Source of the DNA: Bacteroidota bacterium
GTDB lineage: Bacteria; Bacteroidota; Bacteroidia; Flavobacteriales; Flavobacteriaceae
Reading direction: 5' to 3'
Assembly (NCBI GenBank): GCA_004356305.1
Contig: SMXJ01000133.1
Span: forward strand, 1 to 8,559
Length of the DNA: 8,559 bases
The notes under the pieces are model-generated. The model was given only the letters and a program-made list of their open reading frames with translations, was not told the origin of the DNA and searched no databases. Both the position numbers and the translations under genes were made by a program. Of this stretch, positions 1 to 6,482 are shown one piece after another; position 1 is the stretch's first letter, and each line of letters starts with the position of its first letter.

Positions 1-100
1 AGCTGAAGAGATCCATAGCCAAGTAGTGAGCATTCCTATGAATCCCCTAATGACGGCAGAGGAAGTTGAGAAAGTAATTTTTGTCCTTAATAGTTATTAG
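1..100 (+). CDS. DegT/DnrJ/EryC1 family sugar aminotransferase, C-terminal end (partial)
   Basis: Only the last 32 codons are present (frame starting at base 2, stop TAG at 98-100). The peptide contains SIPMNPLMTAEEVEKVI, which matches the usual C-terminal end of PLP-dependent nucleotide-sugar aminotransferases of the DegT/DnrJ/EryC1/StrS family (short SIPM-hP-hT-EE-V-I pattern, then a short helix). These cytoplasmic enzymes transfer an amino group from glutamate to a keto-sugar nucleotide. None of the active-site part, including the PLP lysine, lies in the window, so substrate and C3 or C4 specificity cannot be read here. The FdtA-type ketoisomerase at 4027-4446 makes an FdtB/QdtB-like role (dTDP-3-amino-3,6-dideoxyhexose) plausible. 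A flippase gene following it resembles the wecE-wzxE order. The last three codons and the stop lie inside a heptamer repeat array. Confidence 0.8.
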   Translation, partial: AEEIHSQVVSIPMNPLMTAEEVEKVIFVLNSY

Positions 101-161
101 TTATTGGTGGATAGTGGATAGATAACAGAGGATAGTGAATAGTGAAAAGTGAAAAGTGGTA
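92..161 (+). repeat. Array A: ten heptamer units, consensus AGTGRAT, overlapping a stop codon
   Basis: Ten consecutive 7-base units in one unbroken phase start at 92, 99, 106, 113, 120, 127, 134, 141, 148 and 155. The units are AGTTATT (twice), GGTGGAT, AGTGGAT, AGATAAC, AGAGGAT, AGTGAAT, AGTGAAA (twice) and AGTGGTA. The first unit and part of the second are coding: they supply the last codons and the TAG stop of the upstream aminotransferase gene. The remainder is non-coding and purine-rich on the + strand. It faces array B (285-353), and TAGTGGATAG at 112-121 is the exact reverse complement of 338-347. The 123 bases between A and B (162-284) show no gene and no clear promoter. Confidence 0.85.
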
Positions 162-284
162 AAGTTAAACGGTGCACATTAATAAGAGTTAATTGATAAA
201 TAAGGATTGACCGAAATTGAAATCTAGTTATATGGATTCACTTTTATTAATTGTTGAAGAAATATTTGCAAAACAGGAATCGCT

Positions 285-353
285 ATCATACTCATATACT
301 CATATACCAACATACTCATACACTCATATACTAACAACTATCCACTAAATACT
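285..353 (-). repeat. Array B: three heptamers and six octamers on the minus strand, facing array A
   Basis: Read on the minus strand from 353 down, there are three 7-base units (AGTATTT 353-347, AGTGGAT 346-340, AGTTGTT 339-333). Six 8-base units follow (332 to 285): AGTATATG, AGTGTATG, AGTATGTT, GGTATATG, AGTATATG and AGTATGAT. The heptamer AGTGGAT is identical to a unit of array A on the opposite strand. The array ends about 5 bases before the TTG start of the flippase gene, so it occupies that gene's leader. Its orientation is the one expected downstream of a minus-strand gene, yet the adjacent gene is on the plus strand. The change from a 7- to an 8-base period within one array is directly visible. 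Confidence 0.8.
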
Positions 354-358
354 TAAAA

Positions 359-1648
359 TTGAAAGTACCTAAGTTTATTCGCGAAAATCTGTTATTAAAG
401 ATGACCTCTTTGAACGCCGGAGTGATAGGTATTCGACTGGTGATCTCTTTATTTATTCAGCGATTGTTGGCGGAATTGGTAGGCGAGGCCGGAATTGCCA
501 AAATCGGACAACTTCGCAATTTATCACAGCTATTGACCTCTTTTTCTTCCGTTGGTATTTTTAGTGGTATCGTAAAGTATGTTGCAGAGTATAAAGAGGA
601 CAAAGAACAGCTTCAGAAGTTATTTTCGACCTCTTTTGTTTTTGCTGTTTTGGGTTCTACGATTACCTGCGCTGCGCTGCTGATTTGGGCCAACCCCATA
701 AGCAATGCGCTTTTTGGCTCTTCGGAATTTGTATACCTCATAAGGCTTTTGGCCATCGTCATTCCATTTATAAGTATTCAAAGGATATTCAACGGGGTTG
801 TAAATGGCTTATCACAATACAAGAAATTTGCAAAAATAGACCTGTTAGGATACCTGTTAAGCGCAGTATTGACGGTGATTTTTCTACTTCAATACAATAT
901 TGATGGGGCATTAGTGGCTATTGCAATTACGCCGGTCATCCAGCTTTTAGTACTGCTCTTCATCTTTATAAAAGTCTTGAAAGAGTACATTTCATTTTCA
1001 AATATCTCTTTTAAAGCGCCTATGGCTAAAGGATTGTTGGCTTTTTCCTTAATGTCATTCTTTTCTACCGTATTGCTGAATTATGTTGAAATTGACATTC
1101 GTACAATGATCACCAACCAAATATCCGAAGAGGATGCCGGGGTGTGGACAGCGATGACCTTTATTTCCAGGAATTATATGGTTTTTTCCACGGCGATCTT
1201 TTCATTGTATGTATTGCCGAAATTTGCTTCTATTTATACCAAACACGGCTTCATAAAAGAGCTAGGAAAAATATATAAGACATTGCTGCCTATCTTCGGG
1301 ATTGGAATGATCCTGGTTTATTTTCTTAGAGAATATGTGATCATGATCATCTACCCCGACTTTACCGGAATGGCGCCTTTATTCAAGTGGCAGTTGCTAG
1401 GTGATTTTGTACGTTTGGCATCGCTGGTATTAGCAAATCAGTTCCTGGCAAAACGGTTGGTAAGAAGCTTCATCTTTACGGAATTACTTTCCTTGGCCCT
1501 TTTCTACGGATTTGCGTATTATTTTGTAGATATATATGGTATCGAAGGAATCACCATAGCGCACTTTGTAAGATATGTGATCTACTTCGGGATTGTTTTC
1601 GCCTTGGTCATGTTCAATTTTAAACGAAAAAAGACAGTTGGATCTTAG
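359..1648 (+). CDS. wzx: WzxE-like lipid-linked oligosaccharide flippase
   Basis: This is a 429-residue polytopic inner-membrane protein of the MATE/MOP polysaccharide-flippase superfamily. It is the expected length, with about 12 hydrophobic segments (for example around 22-40, 92-112, 124-142, 162-178, 184-206, 224-242, 310-332, 371-390, 398-420). It would move an undecaprenyl-diphosphate oligosaccharide to the periplasmic face. Recognition rests on similarity to E. coli WzxE along the length, notably VGIFSGIVKYVAEY (65-78), YVLPKFASIY (284-293) and FKWQLLGDFVRLA (342-354), and a basic end FKRKK. The start is TTG at 359; the reading frame is open only back to 335 and has no ATG before codon 15 (401). 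The TTG is preferred because it keeps the N-terminal helix, but ATG 401 remains possible. No Shine-Dalgarno is seen. The gene ends in a 4-base overlap with the convergent glycosyltransferase gene. Confidence 0.88.
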   Translation: MKVPKFIRENLLLKMTSLNAGVIGIRLVISLFIQRLLAELVGEAGIAKIGQLRNLSQLLTSFSSVGIFSGIVKYVAEYKEDKEQLQKLFSTSFVFAVLGSTITCAALLIWANPISNALFGSSEFVYLIRLLAIVIPFISIQRIFNGVVNGLSQYKKFAKIDLLGYLLSAVLTVIFLLQYNIDGALVAIAITPVIQLLVLLFIFIKVLKEYISFSNISFKAPMAKGLLAFSLMSFFSTVLLNYVEIDIRTMITNQISEEDAGVWTAMTFISRNYMVFSTAIFSLYVLPKFASIYTKHGFIKELGKIYKTLLPIFGIGMILVYFLREYVIMIIYPDFTGMAPLFKWQLLGDFVRLASLVLANQFLAKRLVRSFIFTELLSLALFYGFAYYFVDIYGIEGITIAHFVRYVIYFGIVFALVMFNFKRKKTVGS

Positions 1649-2778
1649 GCTTTCCAGGTATTGATATACTTTTGTGCTATTTTTTTGTAATGATGATGAT
1701 CATCTATGAACGCCGTCGCATTTCGGCCAATTTCAATCAGTTTATCCGGGTTCAAAATTAATTCTTCCAGGTGGTTAGCAATGCTTTGAACATCCGGCAG
1801 GGCATTTATCGCAACAGGGTCATCCAGTCGATAATAATCTTGAAATTCCTTCTCGGCACCGGTGAAAACCACTTTTCCTTTTGCCATGGCCTCCAAGGCA
1901 TTGTACCCTTGATCGTAAGCAAATACCTGATCCAAAACAATATGCGCTCGATCGTACTTGCTTATATATTCGTGGTAAGGTAGATTCTCTACGGTTATTA
2001 TATCTACTTTTTCAGGGTATTTTTTCTGAATTATCTGTAACGCCTTTTCGAAATAATCACTTCCTTTTTTTAGATAAGTTCTGCGATTGATACCGTGGAA
2101 AATGATGATCTTTTCTGTATTAGTCAGTGGAGTACACTCCAGTTGGTCCACATTGACCGGGTTTGGGATGAGCCCTAAATATTTTTTGTGGCCCTCCAAA
2201 GGGATGTGATAATCCAGATCGGAAGCGATGACTCCATCAATTTGTTCAAAAACAAAATCGTGAAAGGCTTTATGCTTTGGGCTCATATATTTTAAAACAG
2301 ATGCATACTGAGCTTTGGAAATTTTTCCGCTGAAATAAGGCGTTAAGATCGAGTAACGGAATTTTTTCTGAAAAGCATAAGTGACGCTAATGTGGTCTGT
2401 TCCGCAGGAGAGTAAGAAAAGTTTTTTGTTATGGTCCTTAAGATAAGTGATGATCTCCCGCTCCACAGAAACCGAAACGCCAAATGGATTTTCGTTTATA
2501 AGCTGTACGACATCAAACCCTTTTAATAGTTCCTTCTGTTGGTTAAATTGCCTGCGCAGTGCCACTGAAGTAAGATCGATACCGGTTAACTTAAAAACCA
2601 CAATTTTCAATTTTCGTTCCAATCCGTAGTCATATTTACGTTGTAATTGGATGTTGGCCGGAAACTTTTTGAACAGGTCGCCCGTAGCGATAAGCGTCAC
2701 TTCATGTTCGAGTGCGACCAGACCTTCCTTTAAAGAATTATGTAAACGGCTGTATTCTCCAACCAATAGTATTTTCAT
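1645..2778 (-). CDS. GT-B fold glycosyltransferase (GT1/GT4-like)
   Basis: This 377-residue protein is probably a cytoplasmic or membrane-associated glycosyltransferase adding one sugar to the lipid-linked repeat. The N-terminus MKILLVGEYS with a following SLKEGL segment is the first Rossmann strand and helix of GT-B enzymes. The C-terminal half has FHGINRR (227-233) at the start of the second domain, and GYNALEAMAKGKVVFTG (291-307) is the nucleotide-sugar binding stretch. Of the usual EX7E pair only the second Glu (E296) is present; the position of the first is Y288, a divergence seen in some GT-B groups. HHH at 361-363 lies near the end. ATG is the start, without a Shine-Dalgarno. The gene stands alone on the minus strand between two plus-strand genes, and I see no convincing minus-strand promoter directly upstream. 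Donor and acceptor cannot be predicted. Confidence 0.82.
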   Translation of the reverse strand: MKILLVGEYSRLHNSLKEGLVALEHEVTLIATGDLFKKFPANIQLQRKYDYGLERKLKIVVFKLTGIDLTSVALRRQFNQQKELLKGFDVVQLINENPFGVSVSVEREIITYLKDHNKKLFLLSCGTDHISVTYAFQKKFRYSILTPYFSGKISKAQYASVLKYMSPKHKAFHDFVFEQIDGVIASDLDYHIPLEGHKKYLGLIPNPVNVDQLECTPLTNTEKIIIFHGINRRTYLKKGSDYFEKALQIIQKKYPEKVDIITVENLPYHEYISKYDRAHIVLDQVFAYDQGYNALEAMAKGKVVFTGAEKEFQDYYRLDDPVAINALPDVQSIANHLEELILNPDKLIEIGRNATAFIDDHHHYKKIAQKYINTWKA

Positions 2779-2867
2779 CTAAATTGAATTATTGTATTTG
2801 AGTGGTTCGATGGAATTCGCAAAACAATATTTAATTAATTCAGTTATCAACGAGTATCGAAATTGTT

Positions 2868-2896
2868 TTTGCTCATTTCATAAATGCATATATTTG
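2868..2896 (+). promoter_or_regulatory. Bacteroidota-type promoter for the GT4-ketoisomerase pair
   Basis: TTTG at 2868-2871 (-33 element) is followed after 17 bases by TATATTTG at 2889-2896. The latter is a perfect match to the TAnnTTTG -7 element used by the Bacteroidota primary sigma factor. Transcription would start a few bases after 2896, leaving a leader of roughly 20-25 bases before the ATG at 2925. The 9-mer TTTGCTCAT occurs at both elements (2868-2876 and 2893-2901), a 25-base-spaced direct repeat that could bind a regulator. The rest of the intergenic stretch 2779-2924 is AT-rich with no gene. Confidence 0.7.
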
Positions 2897-2924
2897 CTCA
2901 TATCGGTTTCAAAAATACACATTC

Positions 2925-4034
2925 ATGAGCTTGCTACCACAGCACGATAGAATAAAAGTGTGTTTGGTGGCGATTTCTTTAGGTAAGGGAGGCGCCGATC
3001 GATCCTGTGCTCTACTTTCACGAATGCTGCATGACCGGGGTTTCGATGTCCATATCGCTCTTTTGAATGACCAAATCGCTTATCCGTATAGTGGTAAATT
3101 GCTTAATCTGGGAAAGTTGAAGTCGGCTAGTGATTCCTTATTGAAACGATTCCTGAGACTGCGAAAATTGAAACAGTACCTGAAAAGAGAGGGAATTACT
3201 CATGTCATCGACCATCGTGCCAAGAACAATTACCAACGTGAAGTCTTCTATAAAAATTATGTTTATAAAGGAGTTAGAACCATTTACGTTGTCCACAGTT
3301 TTAAATTGGAAACTTATTTTGGTAACGACCCCATGGAATTCAAGGAACTGTATGCCGACAATTTCAAGAATGTGGCCGTTTCCGAAGGAATAAAAAAAAG
3401 ACTCGAAAATGAACTGGGTCTAAGCAACCTCGTTCAGATCTACAACCCTATTGACTCTGACTGGGTAGAGAAAGCAAAAGAAAAAGTTGCTCTGCCTCTT
3501 AAAAAATATATACTTTCCTATGGGAGAATTGACGATGAGGTAAAAGACCTTAGCTTTTTGATTCAAAGTTACCATGAGTCCCAGCTTTGGAAGCAACAAA
3601 TTCAACTAGTGATCATGGGCGATGGGAAGGATGAAGACAAACTTAAAAATTTAGCTGAGGAACTATCGCTTTCAGAGTATATCGATTTTTTACCTTTTAC
3701 CTCTAATCCCTTTCCATTCATCGCAAATGCCCATGTTGTTGGTTTAACCAGCAAATGGGAAGGTTTCCCCATGGTGTTGGTAGAGTCGCTGTCATTAGGA
3801 GTTCCTGTAGTATCTTTGGATATCGATTCAGGGCCTTCAGAGATAATAATTCACAAAGAAAATGGTTTATTGATTTCAGAAAGGAATGCAACTTTATTCG
3901 CAACTGCATTACGGGAAATTTGTAACGATGAGATCTTATACGAGGAATGTAAATCGAATGCAGCCTCATCTGTATCTAAATTTTCAAAAGAGGTAATTTC
4001 GGAAGCATGGACAAAACTATTGACGAATGAATAG
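2925..4034 (+). CDS. GT4 family glycosyltransferase
   Basis: This 369-residue retaining GT-B glycosyltransferase is of normal length for family GT4 and predicted to be cytoplasmic at the inner membrane. The N-terminal domain carries the glycine-rich acceptor/phosphate loop LGKGGADRS (19-27). The C-terminal domain begins around YGRI (199-202), with VIMGDGKDEDKL (229-240). The catalytic-region EX7E motif is E279-GFPMVLV-E287 within SKWEGFPMVLVES. PSEII (304-308) follows, contacting the donor diphosphate in this family. ATG 2925 is preceded by a good promoter and a short leader; no Shine-Dalgarno is visible. Its last 8 bases (ATGAATAG) contain the start of the ketoisomerase gene, so the two are almost certainly co-transcribed and translationally coupled. 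The family is clear; the sugar transferred is not. Confidence 0.9.
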   Translation: MSLLPQHDRIKVCLVAISLGKGGADRSCALLSRMLHDRGFDVHIALLNDQIAYPYSGKLLNLGKLKSASDSLLKRFLRLRKLKQYLKREGITHVIDHRAKNNYQREVFYKNYVYKGVRTIYVVHSFKLETYFGNDPMEFKELYADNFKNVAVSEGIKKRLENELGLSNLVQIYNPIDSDWVEKAKEKVALPLKKYILSYGRIDDEVKDLSFLIQSYHESQLWKQQIQLVIMGDGKDEDKLKNLAEELSLSEYIDFLPFTSNPFPFIANAHVVGLTSKWEGFPMVLVESLSLGVPVVSLDIDSGPSEIIIHKENGLLISERNATLFATALREICNDEILYEECKSNAASSVSKFSKEVISEAWTKLLTNE

Positions 4035-4446
4035 AACAACCTTAGAAAATATACAATTAATCGACATACCGAAGATAAGCGATCCGGATGGCCGTGGGAA
4101 TCTCTCTGTCATCGAGAAGGATATCATTCCTTTTGAAATTCAGCGGGTGTATTATTTGTATGACGTGCCTAGTAATTCTACCCGTGGAGGTCATGCCCAT
4201 ATTGAGCTCATACAATGTCTTATTGCTTTGAGCGGTAGTTTTGATGTGGTTTTGGACGATGGGAAAAACAAGAAAGTGGTAACACTTAATCGCCCGGATA
4301 TTGGACTGTTGATCCCTACCGGTATTTGGCGGGAACTGGAGAATTTCTCTTCGGGAGGTGTGTGTTTGTCGTTGGTTAGTGATGTGTATAAAGAAGAAGA
4401 TTACATTCGCGAATACGGCGATTTCTTGTCATTTAAAAACGCTTAG
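4027..4446 (+). CDS. fdtA: FdtA/QdtA-type dTDP-4-keto-6-deoxyglucose 3,4-ketoisomerase (cupin)
   Basis: This 139-residue single-domain cupin has the length of FdtA, QdtA and the WxcM C-terminal domain. These enzymes convert dTDP-4-keto-6-deoxy-D-glucose to the 3-keto isomer, which a DegT-family aminotransferase then aminates to dTDP-Fuc3N or dTDP-Qui3N. Family hallmarks are QRVYYLYDVP (39-48) and RGGHAH (53-58), whose two histidines H56 and H58 are the catalytic pair in the family. GSFDVVLDDG (70-79), PTGIWRELENFS (97-108) and YKEEDYIREY (121-130) also fit. FdtA (galacto product) and QdtA (gluco product) cannot be told apart by eye. The start ATG lies inside the end of the upstream GT4 gene. 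The 3' end overlaps the convergent GT2 gene by 18 bases. The candidate partner aminotransferase is not adjacent but ends at base 100, and no sugar N-acetyltransferase is in the window. Confidence 0.88.
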   Translation: MNRTTLENIQLIDIPKISDPDGRGNLSVIEKDIIPFEIQRVYYLYDVPSNSTRGGHAHIELIQCLIALSGSFDVVLDDGKNKKVVTLNRPDIGLLIPTGIWRELENFSSGGVCLSLVSDVYKEEDYIREYGDFLSFKNA

Positions 4447-5361
4447 CTTAATACCCAACTGCGCGATACTATTTTTCAGTTTCAGTAATTGCTTTAAATT
4501 CTTCGGACTTTGTACCAGTAAAAACCGTTGTTTCTTGTTGAGGTTTGCCAAGTCTATCTTTTTATAATTTCGCTCAAAACCGGTTTTATTTCCTTCGAGT
4601 TTTGCTATCAGGCAAAGCGAATAACGACTTATATCAAGGAATTTTTTAAGTGCCGGATTGGTGGTTTCATATTTTTCATAGGCTTCGAAACTCGGTTTGT
4701 CGCTGAGTTTTTTCGAAGATCGGAACAAACTATTCTCGATGACCCGATACCGGACACAGATCTTCGGGCTGAAAACCACTTTGTATCGCAGGCCCATCCG
4801 TACATATAGGTCGGTGTCCTGGCCACTTTTTATACCGGTATCGTATAAGCCTACAGTATCAAATACTTCCTTTTTCACCACAGTAGTAGAGCTATGTAAG
4901 ATGGAATCCAGATTACTGGCCTCAAAATAATCGACAACGATGGGTTCTTTGTTTGATATGTCCACGGAGAATTGCCGGCCTGAAGTTTTGCCTTTCTTTA
5001 GTATTTCACTATTAGTGGCGAAAATCTTATAAGTACGATATTTTTCGATTAGCTTCAGTTGTTCTTCGAGGTAAAAAGGCTTCCAAATATCATCGGCATC
5101 TAAAAGTGCGATATATTCACCTTTGGCTTTTTGTATCACATAATTTCTGCCTGCCGCAGCTCCCATATTTTCTTCTGAAAAGTAGCCTACCCGGGGATCT
5201 GCTATATAGGGTTTTATTACAGCTTCGCTGTCATCGGTGGAGCCGTCATTCAAGATGACGATCTCAAAATCCTGAACCGATTGTGCCATAACACTGTTGA
5301 GGGTTTCTGCGACAAACTCCGCTTTGTTATACACCGATATGACCACAGAAAACTTAGGCAT
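4429..5361 (-). CDS. GT2 family glycosyltransferase
   Basis: This 310-residue GT-A fold, inverting glycosyltransferase acts on a nucleotide sugar at the cytoplasmic face. The N-terminal domain is canonical: FSVVISVYNKAEFVAETLNS (4-23), then VILNDGSTDDS (35-45), where D39 binds the nucleotide. ENMGAAAGRN (64-73) follows, and then the metal-binding LLDADDIW (86-93, D88-A-D90). SGQDTDLYVRM lies further on, in the place of the acceptor-side ED/QD motif. No transmembrane segment is evident. It is the second gene of a two-gene minus-strand unit: its ATG (5361-5359) lies within the last codons of the upstream GT2 gene, an 8-base overlap next to a run of eight A. Its TGA stop is inside the 3' end of the convergent ketoisomerase gene. 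The acceptor and sugar are unknown. Confidence 0.92.
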   Translation of the reverse strand: MPKFSVVISVYNKAEFVAETLNSVMAQSVQDFEIVILNDGSTDDSEAVIKPYIADPRVGYFSEENMGAAAGRNYVIQKAKGEYIALLDADDIWKPFYLEEQLKLIEKYRTYKIFATNSEILKKGKTSGRQFSVDISNKEPIVVDYFEASNLDSILHSSTTVVKKEVFDTVGLYDTGIKSGQDTDLYVRMGLRYKVVFSPKICVRYRVIENSLFRSSKKLSDKPSFEAYEKYETTNPALKKFLDISRYSLCLIAKLEGNKTGFERNYKKIDLANLNKKQRFLLVQSPKNLKQLLKLKNSIAQLGIKLSVFK

Positions 5362-6241
5362 TTTTTTTATTTTTTAACTGAATATAATACCGAAGCCGAT
5401 ACAGATCGAACCAATATAAATTCGGGTTGGCCGAGACAAAATTTCGTTCCATTCTTTTCTTAAAAACAGAAATAAATGATGAAAAAAGGCCTGTCATCCC
5501 CAATCGTTTCAGCTTTAAATAGCTTTTTTGTATGGGCCGTACATTGTCGGCTAACCTGATTTCCTTTTCCAGATAGACGGTGGTATCAATAGCTTCCAGT
5601 GCTTTTTGTAAAAATTTCTCATTGCTTTCCAATCCCAAATGATCTGCGGGGTTTTCAAAATGATGAACGGTTACATTTTCTTTCCGAAGTAATTCTTTGA
5701 AGTAATTATCCAGACCGTATTTTTTGAATTGTAATTTTTCGCTTACTCTCAAAAACAGCTTTCGTTTGATCATAAAACATCCCGAATTGATGGACAGATA
5801 GGGCTGCTTTATTCGCTCAGCCACGGAAACGGTTTCTCTTTCCCGTCCATATTTCCATCGAAGCATCATATCTTTTGATGGAGGTTGTTCTTGGTAGGTA
5901 ATTCCGCCAAAAACAACATCATTAGCAATTTCTTTCAAGTAAGGGCTGATAAAGTTGTCACTCTTAGGCATTACATCGGCATCCAGAAAAAGAAGGTTGT
6001 CGTAGCGTGCTTTTTCGGCGAGCAATTGCCGTACTCCGGTTCTACCTAAATTATTTTCAGAAACGATATAGCTTACATTTTCGAATTTCCCAATGCTTTC
6101 ATTTTCGGGAAAAGGTATGGATGAAGCGTCATCACATACCAAAATATCGCACGAAATGACGGCTTTGGAAATCTCATTATACAGTTTTTCCACCAATGGA
6201 AAAACGTTGTAATTATATGTGGGAATTAAAATTGAGATCAA
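5354..6241 (-). CDS. GT2 family glycosyltransferase (TTG start)
   Basis: This 295-residue GT-A family 2 glycosyltransferase has ISILIPTYNY (2-11), DILVCDDASS (32-41; D37/D38 for the nucleotide), NNLGRTGVRQLLAE (63-76) and the metal site LFLDADV (84-90; D87-A-D89). INSGCFMIKRKLF (151-163) and GLDNY (176-180) are in the place of the acceptor loop and catalytic-base region. The start codon is TTG (6241-6239). In-frame sequence is open for only four codons upstream before a TAA, none of them ATG or GTG, and the first internal ATG is at codon 91, inside the metal-site region. The conserved SILIPTYN start supports the TTG. It is the first gene of the minus-strand pair and would be transcribed from the 6242-6482 region. 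The C-terminal end QLKNKKNA is encoded by A-tracts. Confidence 0.9.
   Translation of the reverse strand: MISILIPTYNYNVFPLVEKLYNEISKAVISCDILVCDDASSIPFPENESIGKFENVSYIVSENNLGRTGVRQLLAEKARYDNLLFLDADVMPKSDNFISPYLKEIANDVVFGGITYQEQPPSKDMMLRWKYGRERETVSVAERIKQPYLSINSGCFMIKRKLFLRVSEKLQFKKYGLDNYFKELLRKENVTVHHFENPADHLGLESNEKFLQKALEAIDTTVYLEKEIRLADNVRPIQKSYLKLKRLGMTGLFSSFISVFKKRMERNFVSANPNLYWFDLYRLRYYIQLKNKKNA
5361..5375 (-). other. Slippery A6-T-A8 tract at the GT2-GT2 gene junction
   Basis: On the minus strand the tract reads six A, one T, eight A, then TG. It encodes the KNKKN end of the first GT2 protein, and its last A begins the ATG of the second. The first gene ends TAA seven bases after that A. 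Dropping a single A from the A8 run would put the first gene in frame with the second and join the two proteins into one chain. This is a direct reading of the frames; whether slippage occurs is not known. Confidence 0.6.
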
Positions 6242-6300
6242 AATTTGAATTTCTTATTCTAGGCTGAATACTCCTTAGTGATTCTTCTGTTTTGTGATGA

Positions 6301-6338
6301 TAACAAAGCTACATTATTATTTTCACAAAGCATTGTTA
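6301..6338. repeat. Imperfect inverted repeat around the GT2 promoter candidate
   Basis: TAACAAAGC (6301-6309) and GCATTGTTA (6330-6338) are reverse complements at 8 of 9 positions, with 20 bases between them. The left arm overlaps the candidate -7 element and the right arm sits near its -33 position. This could be an operator in the divergent GT2/protease intergenic region or chance in AT-rich DNA. Nothing else in 6242-6482 looks like a gene or RNA. Confidence 0.35.
6304..6311 (-). promoter_or_regulatory. Possible -7 element (TAGCTTTG) for the GT2 pair
   Basis: On the minus strand 6311-6304 reads TAGCTTTG, matching the Bacteroidota TAnnTTTG consensus, about 60 bases upstream of the TTG start at 6241. 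A TTTG lies upstream (6329-6326), but at 14 bases the spacing is shorter than usual, so this is a weaker candidate than the 2868-2896 promoter. The site lies within an imperfect inverted repeat (6301-6338). I found no convincing TAnnTTTG for the plus-strand protease gene in the 241-base region 6242-6482; TAAGTTGC at 6441-6448 is only a partial match. Confidence 0.35.
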
Positions 6339-6482
6339 CACTTATTTGGGCATCTTTCCGTTGATTGGTTATCGGAGTCGGAAGAATAAAATAAAAAAAC
6401 TGAGATCACTATTGCGTGGGTTTTTGTAAATTTAAAAAGTTAAGTTGCATAGCTGATTCAAAATATCGCAATCTATGATGAT

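Noticed and set aside
285..353. Possible CRISPR array
   Set aside because: Units are 7-8 bases with no spacers and no cas genes; this is a short-period tandem repeat.
2910..2917. Minus-strand TATTTTTG as promoter for the glycosyltransferase at 1645-2778
   Set aside because: It matches TAnnTTTG but has no TTTG at suitable spacing upstream and would leave a leader of about 130 bases overlapping the opposite promoter.
4528..4809. 93-codon plus-strand open frame
   Set aside because: It is antisense to the C-terminal half of the GT2 gene at 4429-5361, with no domain-like features.
6354..6384. Possible stem TTCCG/CGGAA as a terminator
   Set aside because: The stem is only 5 bp with a loop near 19 bases and no T-tract follows; it also lies between divergent genes.
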